Notes: generated by a model not told the origin, from the sequence alone. Shown: positions 7,889 through 18,744, numbered from the stretch's first letter. The stretch: 20,375 nt of DNA from Hypsibius dujardini (GCA_001579985.1 LRSR01014427.1:1-20375), one strand, 5' to 3'. Numbers and translations are program-made.

Positions 7889-10800
7889 GACCAACTGAAG
7901 AGCATCATCGGGATGGACCAATACGCGGGACAAGAATATGAAGAAGGTACAGATATATATCGTTCATTGGAATTGGAACACATCCGCCTATGTAGAAGAG
8001 TACTGTGCCGTACAGGCAGCTCACACACTGCTCAGAAGCGCGGTTATCTTCTTTAGTGTCTCGGTTGATTGATTGTTCATGCACTGCTCAGAAGAGCGGT
8101 TATCTTCTTCAGTGTCTCGGTTGATTGATTGCACACTTGCTTGCTAGTTGGATCTGAAGGAAAATTTGTAATTATCATTTTCCACTGTTCATCATCGTAA
8201 AATAATATACGCCTAAACAATTGCATGTAATAGTGGTTCAGCATAACTATTATGCAGCCTTCCTTGCCTGAGTACCATTATCTTATACTTTTCTTAAATA
8301 CCAAACGAATGCTCCATAAACCCGCAAAAATTATGGAATTATGGGCGTATGGGGAATCCGAAAACAAATGAGGCCACTCCGGACCTTTATACCGGGGTAT
8401 CATCCGTATCCCTTACACTGTCACTTTTCCAATGTTCCTCCCTTAAACATACGCTCCTTCAACTCGCCTCCCTCACGCACAAAGTGGTACAGCACGATTC
8501 CGAGCCCAAATTACCTTACCAACAGGCTTTCTGCCTTAATACTTGTCAACTGTTTCTACTGTTTGTATACTTCAGTCGTGCTTTAATCTTTTCGTATAGA
8601 TGATATGATGAGCTTCGCTAATACCAACTACGCCGGCACCATCGACACCGCCGACGAATACGACGACGACGACCTCGAGCAGAAGGAGATGGAGTTCCAG
8701 AATCTCCTCGACCATCGCTATCAGGAGCTCTGTCAGTCTCCCGACTACCGCAGCATCCTCAGCGGAACCAGCGAAACCCCGGACATTGGCAGTACTGCCG
8801 GCGAACCCGCCCAGGGGGTCGACGAAGACGGTCAGGAGGAGGACTCCGACTGCGAAGAGGACATTTACAAAGCGCTGGATGAGTTCTACGTCAAAATCGA
8901 CCGGAATGGAGGTGGCGTGAAACGGGACAGCAGCGGGAATAATGCCGCCAAACTGCGACAGAAGTACCCCGACATCGACATCAAGGACATGGGCGTGCCG
9001 AACCAGGGTCAGGGGGCGGTTTCCTTCTCGCCCTCCGAGCGGGATGAGAATCTCCCCTTCGGTTGGGAGAAACATGAAGGTACTTTAAGCAAACAACGTA
9101 TTTGTGGGATACACTATTCTGCACATTGGCATTATCAGTCGGCAAAGTGGTTCCCGGCACTTTTTGTGAGGTTCCCGCTTTCCTTCCCGCTTTCATTAAT
9201 TTGTCAAAAGAACAATAAGATGCGGAATTCGTAACGTGAAAATAGCCGGAAGATAAGTGTTGCTGTCGGCTTTTCCAAAGGATTTGTTATATTTAATTTT
9301 CTCGTCGCTTTTCTCATTGCAACGATCGATCATGAACTGAAAACTGAAAATAATGACTAGTCACAGATTATATGGTTTATTCCCACAAACCAACAAGAAA
9401 TCATTAAGAAATCAATCAGGTCGTTCATTTTACATTTTCATTAAAAAGAAAACGTTTCCCTGTCCGGATTCCTGAGGAAGAAGCCGGAAAGAGTCACAAT
9501 GAATCATTCAATCAAGCGCTGACGAATATTGTCAATGTACGTGCTCCAATTGAGATCGTCGCCAAATTTGTCCCCGTTGAACGGGAAACTCTTTGCCGCG
9601 AGTCATATTTTTTTAAATCATGTTAGGGAACATGGTATTCAAGAAAAAAGTTTGGTCACGATCGAAGGGTTGCACTGGTAATTGATCCCTTGTCAGAGGT
9701 GCACCCTTTTAAACGTTTAACCAACTTCGCTTGGCTCAGGCTTAGAGGTGCTCTTTTTTAAACGTTTAACCCTGATCCGGAAATTGCTTCGCTGTTTATT
9801 CAGTAATTATGTTTATTCACAGACGATGACGGGCCATATTACTGGCACATCAAAAGCGGAACAATACAGCGCCACCCACCGCCGGAGGTGTTGACGTCGG
9901 ATAGCGAGCAAAGCGTAAGATGGCGCCCATTATCCTTAAAGAACTATATCAAAATAAAAATAAAATAAATATTGATACAGTACATTAAATACCTTAATAT
10001 CGCGGTAATGACCATTATTTGTACTCTTCCAGGCCAACGATTTTCCCATCGCTTCGGAAACGGCAAGTGTGTCGGAAGTGTCAGCGGTGTCGTCGTTAGA
10101 CGAAAAATACGGGGTAAGTTCTCACTGACACCCGTGAGGCAGGCAGCGATGAGGTCCCAACTTTTGACGGAAAACTTCCGTCTGCAGTTCCGTGTTGTGT
10201 TTGTCCTAATGAATGATTGGTGTTCCGGTCTTGTTTTACTTTAAAGCCAAAGCGGTTTCCGGTCCGATCGATGGGCTGGATGGACATTGAAGAGGACAAA
10301 CTAACGCCGGAAAGGAGTAGTAGTGCGGTGAATCGGTGCATTCTGGACATGTCCGCCGGACGTAATGACACCCTGGATGGTGTTGGCCGCTGGGGAGATG
10401 TAAGTTTTCACAGACGAGCTGTCGATTGTGTTTGACCGTTTTTTATTTTTGTTGTTGTTTCTGTCTATTGTCTGCCGTTTCCGGCATTGTCACCTTTCCT
10501 GGGGTTGAATATCACATCAGTTCGGCTTGCTGGTCAGTCTTCATCATTGTTGTTGTCTGTCAGTTAACTCGTTGTTATCGTTTGTATTCGTTAAGCGTCT
10601 GTTAATGTAACTACATATACTTCTTCATGCCTATATCTGAAGTTGCCTTTGTCTATAAGATGTCTATCAAATTGACTACTTTCTGATGCCCGTGTCTGAA
10701 TTTGTATATGTCCGTAATAGGCCTGTTAACATAACCAAGTTTTCATGTCTGTTTCTGAATTTGTTTGTGTCTGTAAGATGTCTGTCTCTAAATTTGCCTG

Positions 10801-12015
10801 TGTCTGTAAGATGTCTGTCTCTGAATTGGTGCGTGTCTGTAAGATGTCTGTCAACTTAGCTACCTGTTTTTGCCGGTCAGCTTCTCCGTATCTATCGGTT
10901 CGCTGGACTGATATACAGTTAACGTCTGAGTTCGTCTGTCTTTGTAATATATATATACATATGTGAGCTTGTTCCTCGCTCGCCGCCGTTTGTTAGTTTG
11001 TCATGGCTGTGCTATTCTTGGTGAACTTGTAGTTTGTGTCTATGTGTTGAAGGATGCCCGTGATTTTACCGACTTCTTGCATTGCAGGGCAAAGATATTT
11101 TTCTGGAGCTCTACCCAGACCGCTTATGCCTGGTCGACCCCGTCGAGTCGGTCATCCTCCATTCCCAACCGATTCAGACCATCAAGGTCTGGGGAGTCGG
11201 TCGGGACGACAACAGGTACGACTCGTCTTTTGCACGCCAGGGTTGCCTGTAATTTGCGCTTCATTTTACTACGCTTTGCCGCAACTCTAAATCGCGTTTT
11301 GTCTCTTTTCCCACTTGCGCGCGGCTGCTCTGCCTACATATATCACAATTATTGCCGGGATTGCCAATGTTTTTATCTCTTCTCTTTCCAGGCAGAGGTA
11401 CACTCAACCGGTTTTTTGCATTTCCGAATCTCCTCCCTCCTTGCTACTTACCGCAAAATACTTTCCAACTTCGGTGAAGGGTCTCGCCTTGTGTCGTCTT
11501 GCCTTTGTGTGCTGATGATGTAATGTGTCTGCAATGTTTTTGTGGTGCGATCATGCCTGTCTGTCTGTCGGTCTGTCTGTCTGTCTGTCTCTCTGTCTGT
11601 CTGTCTGTCTGTTTGTGTCACGGTCGACCGCTGCTCGGCTGACTTCGATAATTATACAGCGTCGTTGTGGGTGGCTTTAAATGAGGTCTCTCTTTTTGTC
11701 TCGTTTACCGTAGGGATTTCGCGTTTGTGGCGCGCGACCTACAGACGGATACCTTCAAGTGTTACGTCCTGCGCTGTGATTTCCCTGCCCGGCGTATTGC
11801 GCGTGCACTGAAGGAAGTCTGCCAGACGTACATTGTCAAACACTCGGAGCGTTCGGGGAAGCGGTCGTCAGCGTCGACCTCAAAGCGTCCGCATACACTG
11901 TCGTTGGGTCGTCGGAGGGGATCCCTGCTGGCCACTGGGAATCTGTTCCCGACGCCCACGGAAGAACCAAAAAAAGTCTTCAAGGTTATAATAAGACAGA
12001 AAGAGACAGACAGGC

Positions 12016-12056
<41 letters not shown>

Positions 12057-13212
12057 TAGGCAAATAGGCATAAAGACATACGGTAAAATATTAACGCGAA
12101 TTACAGTAACATTTTTATCAAACAGTCCTAGATAGGTAGGTACTTAGACGGGTAGAAAGAGCACGAACAGAATGAGATATTTAAATATCTTTAAATTCCG
12201 ACAACTGCCTCTGCCATGCCCGAATTACAAAATAATTTAGTCTGCCGGGTATTATACAACATTGCTTTGGGAAATCCAAATCACGCCTAAAAAACTGATT
12301 GCTCTCAAAACGCCTTGGAGGTTCCTTATCCATGTGTCTAATCACTTTGGACATATTTCCCAGAGCGTTAGCCGTCTAGGACTTTCTCTGTTGTTTATAG
12401 ATGTCCCTTTAACTCATTTACAACCCTCAACCGTATATACCGTAGTAGTGACTAAATCGCCGGTGGTATTAGTGTAAAATCCATCTGTCAATCATTTTGT
12501 TCCTTCGATACTGCGTAGTTCAATCGTTTCAGTTGGTTCGCATATTTAGCGCTTCCTTTGCAAACTGATATTTGTTGTATATCCCCAGGTGCTCTACGTG
12601 GGACGTCGTCCCGTCAAGATTGGTGTCGGGATTGAAGGCCTTCACAGCGTAATCGATCAGCTGTTGGTGGAATGCCCGGAAGACCAATGGGTTCCGGTTT
12701 CCGTGTTGGTTTCGCCCTCTACAATCGGCATTGTTACCCAAGAGGTACGTTTGGTTTAGTTTTTTTGGTTGAGGACACCTTTCACCGCTGTATAGAAGTA
12801 TTAGCATCGTCATGCACGCTGTGCGTGGCGTGCGTTACGATTATTGCACCGGGCAAAGCATAGATTGGGCCGCGTTCTTAGTGTAACAGTTTTTTCATGC
12901 TGTCGCTTTTTCGTTGTATTTTGGTTCGCAGGACGAGCCCGAAGTCATGGCGGAGTGTCGAGTTCGTTATTTAACTTTCCTCGGAATCGGCCGAGACGAT
13001 GTCAGGTGGGTTCCTTCTATGCAGTACATTGCCGCAGGCTTTCATAATCGACCTTCACGCTAAAAAGCCAATCTTTTTTGCCTGTGTCTGTATTGTCTGA
13101 GTGCCTATCTGTGTATGTTGGTCGGTTTTGTCTGTTGACCAGCAGACTGTCTGTCTATACCTGTACTGCTTATCTGTTTGTCGTCTGTCTGTCTGTCTGC
13201 CTGCCTGTCTGC

Positions 13213-13265
<53 letters not shown>

Positions 13266-13986
13266 AGTCTGTCCGTCAGTCTGTCTGTGTGTTTGTCTGT
13301 ATGTCCTGCAGGCTGTCTGCCCATGTCTACCCTGTCTCTGTTCGTTTTGTCTGTCAGTCTGTCTGTCTGTTTGTGTGCACCTGTTTGTCTGCCTGCCTGT
13401 CTGTCTTTTTTGTCCATATGTGCGTCTGCGTCTGCATGTGCGTCGCTTTGTCTGTCTGTTGGCTTATCTGTCTACTCACCTGTCTGTTCTGTTCTTCTAT
13501 TATGTTAGTCTTTCGGTATTTCATTCAACTGTCCGTGATTGACCGTCTCTTTCTGACTTCCCTGTCCTTATAATTGCAGATCTTGTGGCTTCATTGTTCA
13601 CACACCGGAAGACACGTTCCTCGCTCACATCTTCGCGTGTACCCCTTCCGCCGGGCCGCTCTGCAAGGCGATTGAGGCGGCTTGCAAGCTGCGCTATCAG
13701 AAATTCTTGGACGCCCAGACAAAGGCCATGGAAGAGGCCGACAGCAGGCGAATTGTGACGCCGACCGAGGTACATATAAGATATACGCGACGATTAAACT
13801 TGTCGTCGTCGCTCATTTTTCCAGCACGGTGCTCCATTTTATTTGCGTGTGCTGTACCTGAAGTGTGGGTACACCGTCTCGACTGCAACCGCACGTGCTG
13901 TTACGGGCAAATTATCTTTGCAGAAAATCGGTGCCAAACTGCGTCAGTTTTTCGGTTCGGTTTCTAACCACCTCCGGACAAGCTGA
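7889..13986 (+). CDS. FE65 / APBB-family adaptor protein (WW domain plus two PTB domains)
   Basis: Cytoplasmic/nuclear adaptor family whose second PTB domain binds the NPTY motif of APP-like receptors. Exons: 7889-7946, 8600-9079, 9823-9914, 10033-10113, 10247-10399, 11088-11215, 11714-11984, 12589-12744, 12932-13005, 13580-13769, 13924-13986 (TGA). All phases agree. From the first visible ATG (7913) it encodes 573 aa; the frame is also open for 8 codons upstream in that exon, so an earlier start is possible. Order: acidic region (YDDDDLEQKE; EEDSDCEEDIY), WW domain about 163-192 (LPFGW...YYWHI), PTB1 about 231-355 (FPVRSMGW; VWGVGRDDNRDFAFVARD; CYVLRCDFPARRIA), a basic Ser-rich linker, PTB2 about 410-535 (VLYVGRRPVKIGVG; YLTFLGIGRDDVRSCGFI; CKAIEAACKLRYQKFLDAQ), and a short tail. 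Oddities: the second WW tryptophan is Arg188, and exon 11714-11984 has a weak GTTATA donor. Which APBB paralogue is closest cannot be told. Confidence 0.93.
8026..8131 (+). repeat. Two-copy tandem duplication, 56-bp period, in FE65 intron 1
   Basis: A 50-nt block at 8026-8075 recurs at 8082-8131 with two substitutions, separated by 6 nt. Each copy runs from CACTGCTCAGAAG to GGTTGATTGATTG. It lies in the 653-nt intron 7947-8599. The GGTTGATTGAT end also appears elsewhere in the window. Confidence 0.9.
9695..9771 (+). repeat. Direct repeat, 28 bp, 49-bp period, in FE65 intron 2
   Basis: AGAGGTGC...TTTTAAACGTTTAACC occurs at 9695-9722 and 9744-9771 with about 25 of 28 positions identical, inside the intron 9080-9822. 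Each copy carries the palindrome AAACGTTT. Confidence 0.8.
10745..10855 (+). repeat. 33-bp tandem repeat in FE65 intron 5
   Basis: Three full units at 10745-10777, 10778-10810 and 10811-10843, plus a partial one, each ATGTCTGT(T/C)TCT...TGTGTCTGTAAG. More diverged copies precede it from about 10627. Because the period is a multiple of three, the frame stays open as an 11-residue repeat of the form MSVSEFVCVCK. No splice acceptor supports it as an exon and it lies inside the intron 10400-11087. Confidence 0.85.
11556..11614 (+). repeat. CTGT array in FE65 intron 6
   Basis: About 59 bp of CTGT units with a few substitutions, about 100 nt before the acceptor of exon 11714-11984. It is the reverse complement of the CAGA array that follows that exon. 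Confidence 0.95.
11995..12056 (+). repeat. CAGA array in FE65 intron 7
   Basis: About 62 bp of GACA/CAGA units, pure from about 12014, beginning only 10 nt after the weak donor of exon 11714-11984. This is the only long CAGA-oriented array in the FE65 transcript; the others read CTGT. Confidence 0.95.
13078..13500 (+). repeat. Long degenerate CTGT array in FE65 intron 9
   Basis: Over 400 bp dominated by CTGT, CTGC and CCGT units, with a near-pure core around 13180-13262. It fills most of the 574-nt intron 13006-13579. Several long cysteine/valine/leucine-rich open frames cross it and are artefacts. Confidence 0.95.
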
Positions 13987-14773
13987 GGAAATGGCACCTT
14001 TTCTCGCTAGTGTCAATGGCGTCTAGCAAGATGACAAAGGCCCAAAGCGTGATTATTACCGTACTGTTTTCCGAAAATTAATCAAACCACCCACTGTCGT
14101 TACTCATCATTTTGTACAATAATAATACTTGAACCCTCAACGTTATTTTTTATTTTCAGTTATTATTTATTAATTTATTATTTTTGAAATCTCACACGGT
14201 CGAACGATCTGCTCTTTTTGCGTCGGCGATTTATTTTGACTAAGAAGGTAATTTAAATGAACAAGTTGCAGTGTCTTAAGTTATACGTGTAGTAAAAGCT
14301 CAGTAGAGAGCCGGAGCGAACAGCAGCTTAAGAAACGGTGGCAGACAGTGCGTGGAGCCAGCGCGTCGAGTAACAAATGATGACATTTTGTGCGGCCACC
14401 CCAAGTTCGATCTCGGATGGTTACGAATAAACTAATACGGTAGTCGGAAATTTCACATCATCTAACACCGATTAGATGGAGTAAGAAGCTGCAACCTATA
14501 CACTTAGAAATTTCCTCTGCGCTCGTCTACCCGTACCGTATATTTTCACAATCTGCCCTGAGGAAAGTGATGTAAAAGAACGGCGGAATTGCTTTTCAAC
14601 CCAATTAAAGTGACAGTTGATTAATCATTGTTGGTGAAGCAGTTCTTTGTCAGTTTTGACTCAGGAGTATCCGCTGTAAAGTTTCGTCGATGTGGTCACT
14701 TTCAATTTATTCGTCTACAACTATATTTTACATGTTCTGTAATGAATCTTTTTATCTTGCCGCTTTATCCCAG
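13987..14773. other. FE65 3'UTR and downstream DNA
   Basis: This segment follows the FE65 stop codon. It is AT-rich with many in-frame stops and has no recognisable gene. The 3'UTR probably ends within it. Confidence 0.5.
14426..14431 (+). terminator. Candidate polyadenylation signal AATAAA for the FE65 gene
   Basis: Canonical AATAAA 440 nt after the stop codon. Weaker variants (AATAAT near 14119) occur earlier and could be used instead. No decisive downstream GT-rich element is obvious. Confidence 0.35.
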
Positions 14774-14822
<49 letters not shown>

Positions 14823-14890
14823 GCCTGTCTTGTCTGTCTGCCTGTCTGCCTGCCTGCTTGTCTATCTGTTTGTTTGTCTGTTTGTCCGTA
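14774..14890 (+). repeat. Intergenic CTGT array
   Basis: Pure CTGT for roughly 12 units (14774-14822), then degenerating into CTGC/TTGT variants up to about 14890. Both-strand open frames over it are repeat artefacts. Confidence 0.95.
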
Positions 14891-16298
14891 TATATGACTG
14901 CCTGTCTACCGCCTGCCGAGGTAGCTCGCCTGCTGTCCGCCTGCCTGCTTAATATATAACAAGTTATACCCGCCTTTTTGTACTGCTCACGTGCTACAGC
15001 TTCAAAGTCCCGAACAGAGAACCCAACGAACAGTAAAGCGGTATGTAAATCTCGAATTCCCTCCACTTCCGGTCGACGTGACTTGCTCCGGGCGTCACCA
15101 CGATCGAGATGATGAAATTGCGCTCGCGTCCCAGTGTCGTGTGGCGGACGCACATTATTAACGCAAAGACGTGGGGGGTAGGGTTCCCGTGAGCTCAGCG
15201 CATACATGGGACAAGTTCAGACTGCTAAATGTGTGGCATATGCTAACACTTTGTCTCCACGGGGATACACACACACACACCACAACACACATCGTAGTCA
15301 GTCATCCTCGACCTAGACCGGAGATCCCGACGTCGACGCGTGTGCAACACCACCCAAATAGACGTGAGTACTACTAGATTAGCAATTCCCCCGTCCCGTC
15401 TCGTCCGTCGTCGTTGCCGTCCTTCCTCTTCCGCTTCCTTCTTCCTCCACCCTTTGTCAAAGGTCCTCATGTTACGTGGTCGCGACGCGTGAGGCAAAGT
15501 GAATACGCACACACACAACACCACATTATCCATCCATCCCGCACCAAAGGTTAACCCAAATGCTGGGCTCTACATGAAGAATTAGCGCCTGTACGCGTGG
15601 ACGTAGACTCGTCGATTGAAATTTGAATACTAAATGCCGGCTGATTACTCGTACGCAAGATTTGTGTAAACAGAGAACCAAACAGGGCTCCCTCCAATCA
15701 TGAAATCTGGTTCTCCCTTGCGACCGAAATAGGCGAAAGCAATGATGGCTTGCGGCACAAAACTCCCGACTGTAATTTATGGGATCAGGTATTGCGTTTC
15801 GCGTCATATCGAGGTATATTCTCAGACAGAGACTCTCGAGCCCGACTCCTACGAGATTCAGGGAGGTCATTTCAATCAGGGTACCCTTACTGACTAGTAG
15901 AGTAGGCGACGTTCATCCTATCATACTAATCTGTTTTGTGTTCGGAGCGTGTGATTAATCATGATCATCTATATATCGGTTATCAGTCGGTGAGATAGAG
16001 CTGGTTTACTTTATGTAGAATGACAATAGAAGAGAAGAGAAAAATATGACCGCATTGTGATCCAGATACAGGAAGGCAAATGTCACTGGGAATCAAAGGG
16101 TTCTCGATGGGATCGGGGACATATATAGTTCATGCGTAGACAAATTTCAAAATACCAAACGCAACCATAGACAGACAGAATGTCTTCCTTCATCATACAA
16201 TTTTTCGGACCGTGACTGTGATTGCCTGCCTGTGTGATGTCTATAACACAATGCCTGTCTGATTGCTTTGAACCAGCTTACCTACCGGTAGTGTATGT
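14891..16298. other. Intergenic DNA with no recognised gene
   Basis: No coding region, RNA gene or transposon that I can name. There is a (CA)n microsatellite at about 15266-15290. A minus-strand open frame at 15526-15870 (114 codons) has no recognisable domain and no supporting splice structure. Confidence 0.5.
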
Positions 16299-16370
16299 AT
16301 CTGTGGTTGTGTCTGTGTCTGCGTCTGTGTCTGTGTCTGTGTCTGTGTCTGTGTCTGTGTCTGTGTCTGT
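16299..16370 (+). repeat. Hexanucleotide GTCTGT array
   Basis: About 70 bp of near-perfect TGTGTC/GTCTGT hexamers, a different period from the CTGT tetramers elsewhere in the window. Confidence 0.92.
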
Positions 16371-16734
16371 AACATTATTTACAATTTTCTCTACGTGTCT
16401 CTGCCCTCACCGCCTATACAATAAATGTGTTTGTCTGTGCACGCACACTCCTGGGTCACTAAGGTTGTTCTCGTGCATATACGCACTGTACAGGCATAAC
16501 CAATTCCAGTGCCAAACGGAAGGACCCTTTTGGCCTTCGCAAATCACACTCGAATTCGAATGCATAATCTGCATAATTATCCGGTGTAGATAGTAATTCA
16601 TTTCTCGCTCGATATCACCGCTGCACGCGTATTGGCACAGGCAGCTATCTTTTTGATTGTAGTATAAATAAATATGTGTATCAGGTTGACGATAAAACTG
16701 TGCCAGTAATTTTTCGGCAAACGCCACGCAATAT

Positions 16735-16823
16735 TTATATATATATATATATATGTGTATTAGTATGAAGACCGGAAGGACAGTTGATTTCCGAGTCTCG
16801 CTCTCTCTTTCTCTCTCTCTCTC
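16735..16823 (+). repeat. (AT)n and (CT)n microsatellites
   Basis: An AT dinucleotide run at 16735-16754 is followed 40 nt later by a CT-rich run at about 16795-16823. Confidence 0.9.
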
Positions 16824-18109
16824 GACGTCTGTTTCGGTCGTTGTTTTCGACTTCCACGAGAGTGGCCTTGCTGAAAGTACGTAACAACAGTTATTGTCGA
16901 AGCAGAGAGGCTTAAAAAATCACTAGAAAACTCGCTGACATGCAGCGCGTACCGGAAAAGCAAGCGCCTTTACAACGAAACCTGCCAACACCGGCACTTC
17001 TTCTCTATCAGTTGTGTCTCTCCGCCACGTTCCCTCATTCACGACACCGCTATGGGTTGTGCACCGCGCGGTACAAGGGAGCAGTAGTAGAAACCAAGTT
17101 TCCTTTGTTCGAGGCGGATGAACCCTTCGCAATTCGCCCGGTTTATAATAAGCTTCCTTAGCGAAATGCATCTACGTACACATACACATAACATAATCAG
17201 AGACGTAAATCAATCCCGCGCGCCGGGCCCTATTACAGTAGAAATTATAGTGCGCTTTTACTGTATATTACGGTACGTGGAAGGGTTGATGATTGTCAGC
17301 CGCGGGGTTTTACAGGCTGTTGCTGCTGCTGATAAGCAAACCACCAAGTACCTGGTATGACGTAGGTCACGTCCGGGAGACTCATCATTCGATAGAAAGG
17401 ACCGACAGGCAGAGGTTGATGGGGGTGGGGGTGGGGACAGTCTCGCATGAAAGTGCGAGAAAAACAGCGAGAGCTAGCAGGAAAAGCGAAAGTTTTGTGG
17501 TCCTTAAAGAAAAATTGACCTGTTTTTGGCGAACGCTTGTTCCGCGGAAAGCCATATACCCATTGCGTAGGTACATCTACCTCCTCCTCACTTAGACCTT
17601 TTTTTGCCGTGGACACCTCGGTGGTATGGGGCACTGCCGAATACGGGCAGACATCTGCCTAGCTTATCCCTTGGTAAGCATAATATTTCAGCAAACAATT
17701 CACGGAATTATGTAAGTGCCGAAAATGTTGAGAGAGATTAATACGCAGTGTTGCAAAAGGCTGTAAAATGTCTCGTCCTCACAACCACCGGTAGAGAATG
17801 ATTCGAAATCCAGACAGAAAATGTCCGTGTCTTCGGAACAAGACCGGTTGTTATGCTATGTGTATACCGGTACGTGAACACGACAATTCCCTGAGGTCGA
17901 CGGGATGATTGAGACAGCGCATTAGACGCGAAAGATATCTTTGCCTTCGTGTTGAGTTGATGACCAGACAAGAGATTGTCGAGCCCGGCGAACAACCTCT
18001 CTGATGTGCGCGTAATAGTCGGCGATACCATCAGAGCCATCGCAGACAAACAAGGTCGCAAACAACTGGCAGAGACTCTCAGACATTACAATGCACAGTG
18101 TACAGTAAA
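16824..18109. other. Intergenic DNA with no recognised gene
   Basis: No supported gene. Short open frames occur on both strands (for example 17976-18179 plus, 17738-18061 minus) without recognisable motifs. A G-rich tract lies at about 17417-17435. Confidence 0.5.
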
Positions 18110-18245
18110 CGGCCGAATTTATTCTTACAGAGGGTCCCGGAAATGGGCAAAAGGGGCGCTCCGCTGGTTGATTGGTTGATTGTTCAAGTATTACCCCGCC
18201 CCTTTAGCCCATTTCCGGGACCCTCCATTAGATTAAATTCTGTCA
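18110..18245. repeat. Long inverted repeat (hairpin or MITE-like element)
   Basis: The inner arms 18130-18158 and 18197-18225 are 29 nt each with 28 matches, separated by a 38-nt loop. Homology continues outward more weakly (about 14 of 20) to roughly 18110 and 18245. The arm core is GAGGGTCCCGGAAATGGGC. The loop carries GGTTGATTGGTTGATTG, related to the motif dispersed through the window. I see no clear target-site duplication. It may be a small non-autonomous element or a foldback. Confidence 0.75.
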
Positions 18246-18495
18246 CCATGGGGACAAAAACGACAGTACGCAATGTGTTTGAGGAACGGACCTCTGCGAT
18301 CCAGGAACCATGACCGTGACCCAGTCAGTCGGTAACCAGTCAGTGAGTGTGAAGTGGGAATGGTGTCTGTCCAACCATTTTTTGTCATATATTCACTACA
18401 GCACAGGGTTCCATAAACTGTACTAGAAGTCTTTGAAATCATTGGCATGGACACAAGCAAAGCCATAGGGTATGTGCAATCTCAATTTGGGTGGG

Positions 18496-18503
18496 TATAA
18501 ATA
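18496..18503 (+). promoter_or_regulatory. TATA-like box TATAAATA
   Basis: TATAAATA followed by a more GC-rich stretch, 730 nt upstream of the ELL-like start codon and in the same orientation. It could be a core promoter for that gene with a long or spliced 5'UTR; the distance keeps confidence low. Confidence 0.3.
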
Positions 18504-18744
18504 CTCTGGCAGCGACCTCATCGGCAGCATCCTACGTCCGACCATTGGTCAAGCACGCACTGATCCGAAATTACACGTACAGCTACTGAAAGGATAAACA
18601 GATATAATAGTAGAGAGGGAGGAGTAATATTATTACGTTGAATGGCTCCGCAATTTGCACTATTAGGGAAAAGTGGGTGCAGCAAACCTGCCGCTGGAGT
18701 TCCCCATAAAAAGCGGAATACGCACAGTGGAAACATCCGACAAC

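Noticed and set aside
13078-13573. Long cysteine-rich open frames of 120-154 codons
   Set aside because: Translations of the degenerate CTGT array inside FE65 intron 9.
15526-15870. Minus-strand 114-codon open frame as a possible gene or transposon remnant
   Set aside because: No motif recognised, no splice context, and no neighbouring transposon hallmark.
17417-17435. G-quadruplex from the tract TGGGGGTGGGGGTGGGGAC
   Set aside because: Only three G-runs of three or more; a stable three-tetrad fold is not supported.
17976-18179. Plus-strand open frame of 67 codons reading NNLSDVRVIVGDTIRAIADK
   Set aside because: Looks protein-like but is short, runs into the inverted repeat, and matches nothing I recognise.
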